From Sternotherus odoratus (Eukaryota; Chordata; Testudines; Kinosternidae), in assembly GCA_032164245.1 (NCBI GenBank), contig JAVMKO010000001.1:250241644-250305643 (forward strand): a stretch of 64,000 bases of DNA. Reading direction: 5' to 3'. This document shows, in pieces, positions 46,558-58,739 of this stretch. Both the position numbers and the translations under genes were made by a program. Position 1 is the first letter of the stretch. Every line of letters begins with the position of its first letter. The notes under the pieces are model-generated. The model saw only the letters and a list, made by a program, of their open reading frames with translations. It was not told the origin of the DNA and did not search any database.

Positions 46558-47589
46558 CCTTGTACCTTCTTATTTTCTACCAACCTGTTTTCTATTAGTC
46601 AATTTTGTTGCAATCAAGAGCTTAGTTGTCACATTAATTAGGTTAACTAAAAATAGGTATAAGCTTTCTGTTATAACTAATAGGCATTTATTAAAGCAGG
46701 TCTCCAGTACTGTTAAAAAAAACCAAAACCTCTTCCCTGTTAAAAAAGCAATAAAGGCATTAAGGATAAAATTTAACAAAAAGGTGGTGAGGGAAATCCA
46801 GGGACATAAAATTCTGTTCTGGCATCGATTAGGCAGTTATTGACCACCAAAATAACTACCATTACAGTCAAGTAAATAGCATTAAATAAATGGTTGCAAG
46901 TATTCATTCCAATTGAAAAAATGTATTTGCTGTGGTTGGGCACAGCCCCCTTTTATGTTTGCTTCCCACAAATGCCTCTGGAAAGCAAATGTGAAGCTTG
47001 CACTCTCTATGATTCCCCTGTAAAACTGGTGTAATTGATACAGGATTGGCTGTACAGGGTCCTCAGCATTCTCTGGCAGAGTCACTGCATAAAGGTATTT
47101 ACACCAGTCAAGGGGCTGACTTTCTGCACCTTTCTTAGCTAGAACCATGTACTCGCACACACACCTAATTACTGTCTGTCAATGACTGAGGTAGTGAGAG
47201 AAATTTCCCATCAGGAAACTCAAACAACAAATAAATTGGAGAAAATAATTTCCCAAGCAGAACAAAAGGGAGAACTTGTCAAGTAAATTATTCAGTTTGC
47301 TTCAATTGCATCACATACAGCGATAGTTCATTGACGAGGTAAAAGGATGCCACCTTCTCCCTATCCAGGGAACCTGCAAGGCAGAGAACAGAGGAGCCAC
47401 CCTTTAATGGTATTAAAGAAAAGAGATTGACAGAGCTGGTTTTTTATTCAGTTTGGATCAGGCAGTTGTAAATCAGCTGCAACTCTACGCGCTCTTCAAG
47501 TGACAGTGGCTAGCAGCAACACTGACAGCAGAGGTAATCCACTCAGCACAACCAAGTATTTACATATTGCAATCATACGATAAGTCTAT

Positions 47590-48069
47590 TGGTTGTGGTA
47601 AACCCAGGGCTAGAGACTGCCAAAGAAGGTTGTGGAGAGAGGGGAACTGCAGGCTAAATTAGGTCCAGCTGAGCAAGCTGCCACAGTCAGAAGCAGGGCC
47701 AGCTGAGACCGGTTAAGGAGGCTGCCAGAGCCCTTTAAAGAGAGTCCTCCCCAGAGAGGGGTGTGGGAGTTGAGGAGTGCAGTTGGAGGCAGGAGGAGTT
47801 AGAAGAGCGAGTTTTTGTGGAAGCAGAAGAAAGTGAGGGAGAGTGAGGGTCAAACCTAGAAAGGCTGCCAGCAGGCAGAGCAGCCGGAAGGAGCCCCTTC
47901 CCAGGAGGGAGTTCGCCCTCCCTAGCCAGGCAAGGAGCCAAACTTAGCCAGAGAGAGCTGCTCGAGAACCTGAATCTGGGGTGCCCGGGGGGCCACCTTG
48001 CCACATGGTTAACATTTAGTTACTGTTGTACTTGAACAATTAAAACACTGTATTTGTGTTAAAACTACA
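47590..48069 (+). mobile_element. solo LTR with 6-bp target duplication
   Basis: GTCTAT occurs immediately before 47590 and immediately after 48069. Between them the element begins TGGTTGTGG and ends AAACTACA (TG...CA). A CCTTTAAAG TATA-like box lies near 47731 and ATTAAA at 48039-48044. The interior is purine-rich (AGGAGGAGTTAGAAGAGCG). No internal retroviral genes are adjacent. Confidence 0.7.
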
Positions 48070-49079
48070 GTCTATGTCCTCTCTTATTGCTTATGATATC
48101 ACAATCAGGATCTATATCTCTTCTGCTTCCTCATCACAGCAAAAAATCATTTTGCTACTGAATCAGATTTTTGTGATACAGGTTCCATCATCAAAAATTC
48201 AGCATCTACCAAAGGTCACCACTGTACAGTTTCTGAGACACTGCAGTTAATTCCTGTTCTATATATAAAGGAACACTGGGATATCTTAATCCCGCAAGTC
48301 TTTGTGTGGCACACAGCAAGGTGCACCATCCATGGTACAATCAGAAGCTATATGTGGGCATATATGAGGTTAAACTCTGGACACGATCCTTTACACTGAT
48401 AATAAGCCTGACGTTTCTTATCCATCTGCTCCTTCATTTCCAAGAGTTCAGGAAAAGAAAGGGATATGGTGTGACTAGAGAATGAGCATGTCTGAGGAAA
48501 CATGGGTTTAAAGTGATGCTGATAACTTTAAAAGTACTTTAGAAGACTCAGTAGAAACTGACTATCCAAAAAACAATGAATCATATGATACAGAGTGCTA
48601 TCAGATGCACAAAAACAAACAGAAAGAGAGAAAAATAACTTGTCTAATTTCTTCCAGCTACACTAATCAAAAACCATTGTTACATTGTTTTAGGCAAGAA
48701 GTGAGATTTTTTTATGTTGACAGTTTCTCTTGAAGTGTGATTGTCATTATGGTACTGTGGCACTTAGCTATGCATTCCACTCTCAGGCTTATATATGTAC
48801 TTGGAGGAGTAAACAGATGGTTGCAAAACAGATGTTTTGTCACAGGGTCCCTATACTCCTCGCCCTGCTCATCACTTTTTAGGGCATGTCTTCACTACCA
48901 CTTTAATTCGATTTTAACGATGTTAGGTCGAATTAAACGTGTACCTGTCTTCACATACATGCCCTTAAAGTCTATTTAAAGGGCCCTCAAAATCGAATTT
49001 GTAACTCCTGCCTGACGAGAGAAGTAAGGCTAAAATCGACTTCTCTATGTCTACTGTGAGTAAGTGAAGAGGCATCTGA

Positions 49080-49920
49080 AGTTAAGCCTCCGACCTCCGA
49101 GCAGCCCCGCATACCTGAACAGCCCCCCCGCCTGACACCCCCCCCCCCCCCGCCCGCGGGGGGGGAGCCGCGCGGGTCTGCTTGAGCGAACGGGTCAGCT
49201 GCTTGGTCAATTTCAGGTGAAATTGACTAGGCAGCTGACCCGCTCGCTCAAGCAGCCCGGTGCCGGCTCCCCCCCCCGGGCGGGCGGGGGGGGGGGGTGT
49301 CCGGTGGGGTGCTGTTCAGGTGGGGGGGGGCACGGGGCTGCTCAGGCGGGGGGTCTGGTGCGGGGCTGCTTGAGCGAGCGGGTCAGCTGCTTGGTCAATT
49401 TCACCTGAAATTGACCAGGCAGCTGACCCGCTCGCTCAAGCAGCCCCGCACCGGCTCCCCCCCCTCGGGCGGGCGGGGGGTGGGTCCGGCGGGGGGTGGG
49501 TGGGGGGCTGTTCAGGCGGGCGGGGGGGAGCTGGCGCGGGGCTGCTTGGGTGATCGGCTCAGCTGCCTGGTCAATTTCAGGTGAAACTGACCAGGCAGCT
49601 GAGCCGATCACCCAAGCAGCCCCGCGCCGGCTCCCCCCCCCTCGGGCAGGTGGAGGGGGTCCGGCGGGGGGGGGGGGGCTGTTCAGGCGGGCGGGGGGGT
49701 CCGCGGGGCTGCTGGGGGTGGGGAGCCAGCGCGGGGCTGCTTGTGTGATGGGGTCAGCTGCCTGGTTAATTTCACCAGAAATTGACCAGGCAGCTGAGCC
49801 AATCGCCCAAGCAGCCCCGCGCTGGCTCCCCCCCCCCCCCTCGGGAGGGCGGGGGGGGGATCCGGGGGCTGTTCAGGGGGGCGGGGGGGTCCGCGGGGCT
49901 GCTTGGGCGGGGGGGTCCAG
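49080..49920. repeat. tandem array of four ~85-bp palindromes
   Basis: Four units each hold a long inverted repeat whose arms include GGGTCAGCTGC(T/C)TGGTCAAT, and they are separated by C- or G-runs and CGGGCGGG-type spacers. Symmetry centres lie at 49216, 49404, 49580 and 49775, so spacing is 176-195 bp. Central six bases are CAGGTG, CACCTG, CAGGTG and CACCAG, so the orientation of the centre alternates. Arms are about 40 bp with few mismatches. Several ORFs of 80-164 codons in this block are read-through of the array and are not genes. Confidence 0.85.
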
Positions 49921-49923
49921 CAT

Positions 49924-49960
49924 GCATTGCACTGTGGGCTACCTACCCACAGTGCAATGC
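49924..49960. repeat. 15-bp hairpin in MITE
   Basis: GCATTGCACTGTGGG, a 7-base spacer, then the exact reverse complement. Confidence 0.85.
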
Positions 49961-50041
49961 AGGCTATGTCGACCCCTGCAAAAGTTCTAGGACAGACAGT
50001 GTCGACCACTGTCGAACTGCTGTCGTGGTGGGGACACACTG

Positions 50042-50077
50042 ATTCGATTTTCTAAACTCGAGTTTAGAAAATCGAAT
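50042..50077. repeat. perfect 36-bp palindrome
   Basis: ATTCGATTTTCTAAACTC is followed directly by its exact reverse complement. It lies in the right subterminal part of the element at 48882-50116. Confidence 0.9.
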
Positions 50078-50302
50078 TAAGGGAAATCGACCTAGTCCTG
50101 TAGTGAAGACATACCCTTACCTTACTTGTATAACTCTCTGTATCTGCACTGTACTGGGTCAGGCTCAGTGTGGTAATTGTTGGCAAATGTTAACTTTTTA
50201 AGGGTGACCACTGTTAAATATACATATTTAAGAGCACCATGCCAATTTAGCATAAATATGTTGGTGTATGCATAAAACATTTTTTCTTCAAATTAGTATT
50301 CG

Positions 50303-50372
50303 GCAATGTAAGCACATAAGAATGGCCATACTGGATCAGACCAATGGTCCATTTTGTGTGCCTAAATTCATT
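50303..50372 (-). repeat. CR1-like 3' end fragment
   Basis: CACATAAGAATGGCCATACT, GGATCAGACCAATGGTCCAT is the known start (on this strand) of a CR1 3' end. It is cut short next to the fold-back repeat at 50379. Confidence 0.5.
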
Positions 50373-50410
50373 AAGAAACAGAGAGGTAGCCGTGTTAGTC
50401 TGGAATAGTA

Positions 50411-50550
50411 GAGGTAACAAAGAGTCCTGTGGCACCTTAAAAACTAACTAAAGTATTGAAGCATAAGCTTTCGTAGGTATTAGCCCACGAAAGCTTATGC
50501 TTCAATACTTTAGTTAGTATTTAAGGTGCCACAAGACTCTTTGTTACCTC
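50411..50550. repeat. fold-back repeat with 64-bp arms
   Basis: Positions 50411-50474 and 50487-50550 are reverse complements with two mismatches in 64 bp, around the loop AGGTATTAGCCC. Upstream (50379-50410) the left side continues into AGAGGTAGCCGTGTTAGTCT, the outer end of a very common turtle repeat also seen at 22479 and 28550. Thus one copy has been converted into a palindrome centred on its CCCACGAAAGCTTATGC segment. Confidence 0.85.
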
Positions 50551-50551
50551 T

Positions 50552-52875
50552 AAATTAATTAAGCACTTTTTAAAAACCTCCCTCTACATTTTAATACAGA
50601 AAAAGATTCAAATCTTTGATCCCTTGTAAACATATCTCATGAGCTCTCAAGAATAGAGGAATTCTACTGAATTGTTGTCCAGAGCCTATAGCAATGGCCA
50701 CTTTAGCAATTCCTGTAAAATAAAACAAAATAAATAAAAAACCTTGAATCTGTTAACAAGCATTTTGAAAAACACAATATGGAACCGAGTGCAGTTTTCC
50801 AACAGACTTTGCCTAATGTTGTTCTGTATGTTAAGGGAAATTTTCAACATCATCCATAAAAAGTCCCTTAAATCACTTTAGGGAGAAGATATATTGCTGC
50901 ATTCTTCCAAAATAAATAGCCTTTATTGGTTGCAGGATAGTTAATTTATATCAAAGGAGGGGGGAAATTACTTTTGCTTAATGTGCATGGGAAGTCAAAG
51001 CTTAATTCCCTATCTTATTACATAGCCAACCTGGTGAAGGTTTCGAAAGAAAATAACAGTGAAACTTAAATAAGTGCATCTGGTGTACGACTACATTTTT
51101 GTCTTATAAAAAATATTACATACCATATTTAGGAAATGATAAACAGCCTTTCTGGTTAAGCAAATAAATTGCCAAACTCCATTTGGTCTTTATAATGCAC
51201 GTATGATTTGCAAGGGTACTCAGTTTTTCACAGGGAATTTTCATATTCTTCCCAAACCATCACCCTCCTAGTTAAACAAGACTGGGGCCTATCCTAAGGA
51301 ATGAAATGACTAGTTACAAAGAAACAATTACAACATAATCTGCAGTATGGTGTGTTGGACAGAAATAACCATGTAGGTTGTTTACTTTGGAACTACAATT
51401 TCTGTGTCTACTTCCACTCTGTGCATTAGGGAAGTGCACAAGCACATCTGTATATGCAACAGAACCTAGCCTAACTGTAGAATTCTTCTTGTCCATTTTG
51501 GTGACTGACCATTATTTATTTACTAGATCTGCATTTATCAGCTGTACTACAAGCATCTCACTTTCACATAGTGCAACTGCATTTGAATATATTGAATTAA
51601 GGAAGCACAGGGGTTTACTTTATGATAAGCAAGCATGCTTATCTTCTGTCCATGTTTCTTTTACAAATACAGCTATTGTGAACAACTTAAGAACATGTCA
51701 CTCAATTCATTTTTCCCATAAGGGGCAGAATGCATATACTCTACAGGATCACTTTCCATGCAGCAATATTTTTGAAGGTTTCCTTCTATGCCCCTATATT
51801 AAAGTCCAGCAATATCATCAGTTTATCATGGATTCAAGGAGATCCACTATATAATCTAGTGGATGTATCTCATGTGTCTTCAATATCACATAAGTGTTTT
51901 ACGAATTAGGAGCCAAATTATGCCATTAGCTGTTCACTTAGTACTCCCAATGGCTCCAACAGGAATAAAGCATAGAAAACAGGGGGAAGGGGTATAAAAA
52001 GAATCCCATTCATATTTCAAATACACCTTTTGCTAAACTGTGTGCTTTACTATATGTGGAGTAGTACCATGAGCTGGACAGGAAATTGTATTCCTGTCCT
52101 GCAAGATTTTGAGATTTCAAAATGTTTTCTCATCTCAAATTGGGATTGTGATGAACTAGGGGTTCTGTCTGCATCATGTCTGAATTCTGGGTGATTTTAT
52201 TAAATTGTATCATGAAATTACTGTGTGAAAGAAGATGATGTGTATGTGAATCTCCCAGAAGTTAGCACAGTGTACCAAATCCCTTCGTGCCATGTTTTTG
52301 CCAGGCCAGAGATCGGAATTCATTGATCATCTATTCAAAGTGAAACATCTTGGGACAAGAATCACTAGTGAGAAGAATCTGCACCAGCCGGAAGAAGCAG
52401 TGAGGCTCTCACTTATATCCATATGTAAATAAATATATAATTGTAACTTTAATAACATTTTAGTACATCTCTGATTACTTTGATCTGAATGCAGACCAGT
52501 TCTAGTTTTCCAAAGAACAGCAGAACATTTCTATTCTTTATGTTTATAAAAGACAAATGCAAATATATTTTATTCATGGACACGGATATTTTAAGCCCCA
52601 GAAAGCATTTGTGCATGCAACAGGAGCTTTCCAAGTGGTACTACTATAAACACCGAGAATGTGAAAAATGTGCAGTTCCAGAGTTAAGTGTCTGATTTTG
52701 CAATTCACAGAATACTTGACCTAGGCACCTTTCCATTGCTCATTTGTGTAGCTCCTTGGGGACAAAGAAGGTATTCAGAACATCAAAACATGCCTTATTT
52801 TTATACAAATCAGTTTTCTATTGAGGACTATCACAATTTTAAAAAATTCCATAAATATTTAGATCTGTACATATT
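50552..52875. other. no recognised feature
   Basis: AT-rich, repeat-poor. The 158-codon ORF at 51378-51854 has no recognised family. Confidence 0.4.
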
Positions 52876-52877
52876 AT

Positions 52878-52982
52878 TGTTATTATTTATGTAGCAACAC
52901 CCAGAAACATGCTTGACACTTTACAGATTAAATTAAAAAGACATAAAACAGTTCCTGCCCCAAACAGCTTAAAATCTAAGGG
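52878..52982 (-). repeat. L2-like 3' tail fragment
   Basis: Begins with a TTATTGTTATTATTTATGTA run, followed by CAACACCCAGAAACATGCTT and AGTTCCTGCCCCAAACAGCT, the tail and 3' UTR on the minus strand. Confidence 0.55.
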
Positions 52983-53021
52983 ACTGGTCCAAAACACAAT
53001 CAGATCAATCATTGGACTCCT

Positions 53022-53326
53022 GATTATAGCTGCACTGCACAGAAGAACCTGCAGTATCAAGTCTCAGAGCTCAGGTCAACTGCCTTGGACATGTGGGGCT
53101 CAGACTGCAGGTCTAAAAATAACAGTGCAGATGTTCCCACTTGGGCTGGATCCCAGACTCTAAGACCCTCCATCCTCGCCAGATTTCAGAGCCCAGACGC
53201 CAGCCTGAGTGGGAACATCTACACTGCTTTTTTAGCCCTGCAGTCCAAGGCCCATACGCCAGAGTCAATTGATCCAGGCACTGAGACTCAATATTGCGGG
53301 TTTTTCTTTGCAGTGTAGGTGTTACC
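53022..53326. mobile_element. Harbinger-like MITE (same subfamily as 9681-9984)
   Basis: The right terminus in reverse complement is GGTAACACCTACACTGCAAA and is followed by TTA. The left terminus is decayed (GATTATAGCTGCACTGC). The interior shares GAGTCAATTGATCC and TTTTTAGCCCTGCAGTCC with the copy at 9681-9984. Length about 305 bp. Confidence 0.6.
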
Positions 53327-54582
53327 TTAGTGATATTAGAGGGCTTTGGATCAAACCCTAATTTTAGATAGGATATAACAATAGAGAGTAACAAACAATA
53401 AGAGTGGAGAAGGACAAGGATCAGAATAGATAAATTATATAATTACTCAGTTTTGATCTGTGCATTTTGCTTCCTGTTAAGTTTTTCATCTACACTCATA
53501 TTGGATGTCCCTTGACCAAAAATTACCATAGAAGTCTACATATCCTAAGTTTTTCTTGTATCAGGAGCATAAAATACTTGTGTCTTCTGATAAGACTTCT
53601 GTTAAAATTGCTGCATTCTCAAGCTAGTTTTTTTTTTTTATTTGAACACAGAAATTATACATTATAGTACACATACAAGTTTTATAGCAGGAAGAAGAAT
53701 CTCTTGCTCTAGCATGGTAAGTCTGCTGTTCAGATTATGCATCTTCTTGGTATTGTGTCCAATGATGCAGACACAGTGCATACAACTAGCAACTCACAGC
53801 TAAAGAGATACTGGCAATTATCTTACTAAAATTATAAATAAAACTTTAAAAAATGTTTAGCAATATCCTGACATTCAGCAGTTCAAGGACTGGAACTGAA
53901 CTATGTCTCTCTGTACCCTTGTGCTTTTGATATTAGCTGATTCCCCCTGAGAAAATGGAGGGAGAAAAGCTGTTTACACGCAGGAGATCAAGATGATGAT
54001 TCCAGTTCTTTCAACAGAAGTGTCAGCACTGGAGAAGCATGCAGCTAATACGATGGTGGCATAGCAACTTGATATTCTGTGGTCTTAAGGCAAGATGAGA
54101 CTTCAACTGATGACCTCATAAGCCCAAGCCCTCCCAAACCCAGTGGAGCTCAGCAAAATAAGCATGATCATATTATATTTTAAACATCTTCTATGAGTAG
54201 TGAGTGATTTTGTGTCCCAAGTGCATGAAGCTTATTTTTTGCGTGAAGCTTGGAAGAATGTGGCTACTCTCCTCTATCCCACATTTGACCCCATTCTTAA
54301 AGACCAAACCGGGCAGAAGAAATGTTACGAGTATTTTTTCAGAGGTACTATAGAGCAACACACTAGAATGTTTCATCTCTCTGATTCACTTAAACCAGGG
54401 ATCACACTTACTGACTATTAAAAACAACCAACCCTATGGCTATAATTCATTAATATATCACTTTAAAAACATTTCTTTATTTTTGTTCAGTATTTCTGAA
54501 CAGGCAGGCAGTGTCATTCACTGTGTAATGGCCATCAGGGAGAAATCCAGGAATATGTAGCAACATACCAACATCCAGGCTA

Positions 54583-54695
54583 TTATTATATTATTTTTAA
54601 TACTAAAGTGTAAATGGTATATTCAGTGCTGTACTATGCACAAGACAGTCCCTGCCCTAGATGGATTACAACAGATACAAGACAGAAAAGAAATT
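54583..54695 (-). repeat. L2-like 3' tail fragment
   Basis: TATTATTATATTATTTTTAA, GTGCTGTACTATGCACAAGA then CAGTCCCTGCCCTAGATGGA is the same family on the minus strand. Confidence 0.5.
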
Positions 54696-54699
54696 AGAA

Positions 54700-57150
54700 A
54701 GAGGAAGTTGTTAGCTTACAATATTTTTGGTATGATTAGTACTATGTCCTCTAGTTTGCCTCTTCTGAATTACTGTGATGGAGAGAGCATTTGACTGATG
54801 TAAGTTTCTACTTGAGAGTCTCACAGAAAAAAAGTTTGTTAAAATGCTTTATAAATGTAGACAGGGAAAGAAGTGGATTAATTTGAATGACAAGGGGTAA
54901 AGGGCCTGACACGCTGGAAATGAAAAACCTTTCTAGGTAGATGGGAGAAGCATGGAAAAAGGAAAAAAAATAATAATGATGATGATGTGCTAAGTCTTGT
55001 GCTGTTGTGTGATGTGAAGTGTGAGACATGATTAATAAGAAGATTGGAGATGGGATATAGAACTGAGCAGAGGCCTTGAAAGCAAGTAACAAAAGTTCAA
55101 ATTTGGTATGCTGGGCAAAGGGGAACCAGAGGAAAGACTGAAAGGGGATGGACTCATAAAAGTGTGCAAAATATCATTTTAGGAGTTCCATTCTGGAAAT
55201 GATGGAGGAAAAAGAGATACTTGGGTGATATCCTAGGCCTCCTCTAAAATCACTTAATGATCACTCAATAGTGTAAGGAAGACTTAAGACAGCAGATGAC
55301 TGTGGGAATTCTGAGTGGACACCAATCCTGTAACAGTCCGCCTGCCCACATCCTGGGCATGTGAGGTATTCTGGGGCTGGAGAAGAGAACGTGTCATGTT
55401 TAAACTTGAACTGGCATGGGCCAGCCATTATTATTTGTCAGAGACAGAGTCAAAAACGTGAGACTTGATAACAGGAAACAAAAAGCATGCAGAGGTAGAT
55501 TTGTGAGTCAAAGCACAGAGAACAGAGCTGAAGCTATACAAACAGATGAAGTCACCTGGCATGGAGTTGTAGAAGGCGACCACAGTGCTCAGTCAGACTC
55601 CTGCTGAGAGGTGGAGTGGGAGGAGCAATCCAAAGGAGAAGGTGAAAGAGTGATGAGAGAGGGAGGATGTGGGAGGGATGGAGAAAGGGCAATGAGGATG
55701 GAATGAAACTGAAGTAAAGTGCACTTGAATAGTATTATTACTTATATAAATTACATACATTATTCACTACCTATATAGCTTCTTGGTAACAAATACACTA
55801 TTCAAATCAATACATAAGTATAGTACCACGGGATCTTTTGATGTGCTACCAAGTTGGAGGTTTCTGTCCTGCAAAGCTTGCTATCACATGACTTGTGAAT
55901 ATAAGATGAAGAAATTACTGCCTTTTACCTGTACATGGTAACTGCTCAAGTCCTAGAGTATGATTCTCCACCAGATCTGCCCTGCACATTTCCAGGTTTG
56001 GGCTATATAAATGTATTAATGGGCTGACAGTAAACTAGGCTTACCTGGTGTCAGTAAAAAAAACATTTTTACAGTAACTTGCTAGAGTACAAAAGCTCCA
56101 CAGAGCTGCATATTTTCAACATCTGGAAGTGGAGGAGGCATACACAAAAAGTAATGTAAAGTGGTCACCATTAGAGAGCAGTTATATATTTTTTTATTAA
56201 GAAAGGCAGCTTTTTACTTAAACACAGCTCTTTTATCTGCTACTTTAGTGACTAAAATACGTTTTCTGCTTTTTTACTCCTGTTAGCCCCACAAAACAAA
56301 TACACATAGGAGGGAGTGGCTGCATTCTACTCTGATTCATACATAATGGGTAGAATTGTTTTCTAAATCCCAATCAGTAACACCTGTGCAAATCCATTGA
56401 TGGCAAAGAAGTTATACAGCTGTGTCACTGGGGCATAATGTGAAGACAGTGGAATAACTCAGATGTAGGAATTACTCAGATGTAACTCAGGATCTAATGT
56501 GCACTGCAGAACTCGTGGAATCAGCTATGATGCATGAGAAGTAAAGGATCCAATCTGATTCTCAGAGCCGAAGTTGAGTTTGCAGGTCTTAATCATACCA
56601 AAAAAAAAAAAAAAACCACGTAAATTGAAGACACTTTGTAAATTGAAGGCGCAGAAATCATTGTGAGACAAACACTGGACCCCAAAATATTTGTACATAG
56701 CCACTCTTCAGAGTAAATTCCAGCTGGCATCGTTATAATTCTGCCTTTGTAAGTAATTCATGTTACTGTGATACTCCCTAAGCTTAGTATAGGGAATTGC
56801 ACACACACGTCACAGTAATTTAATTACTCACAAAGGCACTTCTAAGATTTTAATGACATCCATTGTATTTATATGTTATAATCTTAAATAGGTAGATCTG
56901 GAAGGAAAAGTTTTATTGTAAACTAATACTAACCTCAGCTGCAATAAGAAGTGTTAATTACCTCCAGTTTGAAAGAAAATGGGTGATTTTATACATCTTT
57001 CAGCTAAACTACAGATTCAGAGATAAAATGTAGTACTCAGGACATTGTGTGAATTCGGGACACTCTGAATTCTGGATCCAATTAAAACATTACAATGAAA
57101 TATAAATATAGTATTTGCATCTGTGACAGATATAGTCTTTCTCTGATTGC
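54700..57150. other. no recognised feature
   Basis: Repeat-poor; contains a purine-rich stretch at 55600-55700 and an A15 run at 56601. Confidence 0.4.
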
Positions 57151-57154
57151 CTAT

Positions 57155-57426
57155 GGATATGTCTATCCTGCAATAGGGGGAGAATTGCAGCAAATGCTGA
57201 TATACCAAAACTAACGTTAATCTAGCTAGCTCACGTACTGATAGCAGTGAGGTCACAGTAGCATGTGCTTCACCATGGGCTAGCTGCCCAAGCAATTTCC
57301 AGGGGTCCCAACTGGGTTTATGCAGCCCACACAAAACGTGTGTTGCAGTAGCTTCAGAGCTATTAGTATGCAAGCTAGCTAGATTAAAGCTAGATAAGGT
57401 ATGTCTACTGCTCTGTAGACGTGTCC
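57155..57426. mobile_element. Harbinger-like MITE, TAT duplication
   Basis: The ends read GGATATGTCTATCCTGC and, in reverse complement, GGACACGTCTACAGAGC, flanked by TAT on both sides. A pair of subterminal inverted segments (TTAATCTAGCTAGCT near 57219 and AGCTAGCTAGATTAA near 57374) supports a fold-back structure. Confidence 0.65.
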
Positions 57427-58459
57427 TATGTTTCTTAGAAGAAAACTATCAATTTTCCCTCAAACTACTGCTCCAAAATTTCAAAACATAAGAAGCATCA
57501 GTAAATTCTCTCTCACACACAAATCCACACCCATCTACAACAGCAATTAATTTGGCAACATATTTTGAAACTTCACAGATAACCAGCAAAATGGTAACTG
57601 TTTTCTGCTACCTCTTGCAGTACATTGTATTTGAGCAAACATTGCAGGAAAACTGCTCGTACAAAAACACGAGATTGTGTGGCATAAATGTCAGTGTTAC
57701 AAAAAGCATGCCAGGCACCTGCTTTATGGCTCTGTGTGGCCATAAGTAATCACTGCTGTGAATATAGCTGAAGAGACTGGATGTCACATACCTATCACAT
57801 CTCTGACTTGCATGCCCAGTAATGCTGCAAGCCCTAATAAATTATGGTAAAATACACAGGATTTGGAAAAATTAACTAGACAACTACTGGCCAGAGAGCA
57901 CTGGAGATTTTACCAAGGTGCTGTGCCTAGACGAGAGGTCTATCTTTTGTATGTTTAGTAAAGACCTGATAAATTGAAGCCCTCATAACCCCATCTGGCT
58001 ATTAGGAAAGGAAATGGATTTTCCTCGTTCTCTCCTCTCAACCCATGCAACTCCTGGATGCTGCAAAGTGGATGGTGGACTCTGTTCTTCTACTGGGAGA
58101 TGCGGGGGGAAGGAAGGGAAGAGTTTCTGTTTTTCTACCTTCCCCGGCTTTTATTTGGGACCTCTTATCCTATGAATACTCCAGTGCCTGCCTGCCTGCC
58201 TTGACTACTACTCATAGCTTTCCCAAGCAGCAACAAAATGCTGGTGACATAACTCTTGTCATTTGTTTTGCTGCCCAAAGTATTCTAAACTGTGGCAGTG
58301 AATAATGTCCGGGATAATCAGACACTGAATGATATAAAGCTAAAATAAGACACTATATGACTAGATGAAAAACATCTTGAAGTCAAGCTTCACACTGAAC
58401 AGGGACTATGTGTTTCAGAAGTGCAGATATGCAAACCAATGCCACAGCCAGATCTATGG

Positions 58460-58735
58460 GCCACCGGTCAATCTAAGCTACACAATTTGAGTTATGTTTG
58501 TAGTGTAACTCAAACCGACGTAGTTTAGATCTACTTACCATGGAGTCCATACTATGCTATGTCAAAGGAGATGTTCTCCTGACGATATTGCTTCCGCCTC
58601 TCATTGAGGTGGAATGCAGAAATCAATGGGAGCGCGCTCTCTCAACAATTGACCATGTCTTCACTAGGCCCACTAAATCAACACCACTCTATCGATTGCA
58701 GCAGCACTGATTTAGCTCCGTGAAGACAACTCTTT
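58460..58735. mobile_element. decayed MITE-like segment
   Basis: Contains TAAGCTACACAATTTGAG, TAACTCAAACCGACGTAG and CCATGTCTTCACTAGGCC, wording shared with TCTACAC-type turtle MITEs. Neither end could be fixed and no target duplication was found. Confidence 0.35.
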
Positions 58736-58739
58736 TATG

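Larger units (their letters stand above)
48882..50116. mobile_element. 1.2-kb Harbinger-like element carrying a palindrome array
   Basis: Ends GGGCATGTCTTCACTAC and, in reverse complement, GGGTATGTCTTCACTAC are flanked by TTA on both sides. The AT-rich outer parts contain a perfect 36-bp palindrome at 50042-50077 and a 15-bp-armed hairpin at 49924-49960. The centre (49080-49920) is a GC-rich array described separately. No transposase is encoded. Confidence 0.75.

Noticed and set aside
46882..47160. 92-codon minus-strand ORF
   Set aside because: No splice sites in frame and no recognisable motif.
49217..50042. Several Gly/Arg/Pro-rich ORFs up to 164 codons on both strands
   Set aside because: They are readings of the GC-rich palindrome array and of homopolymer spacers, with repeated motifs on both strands.
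51378..51854. 158-codon ORF with a hydrophobic start
   Set aside because: The start resembles a signal peptide by chance; there is no family resemblance, and nothing around it suggests exons.
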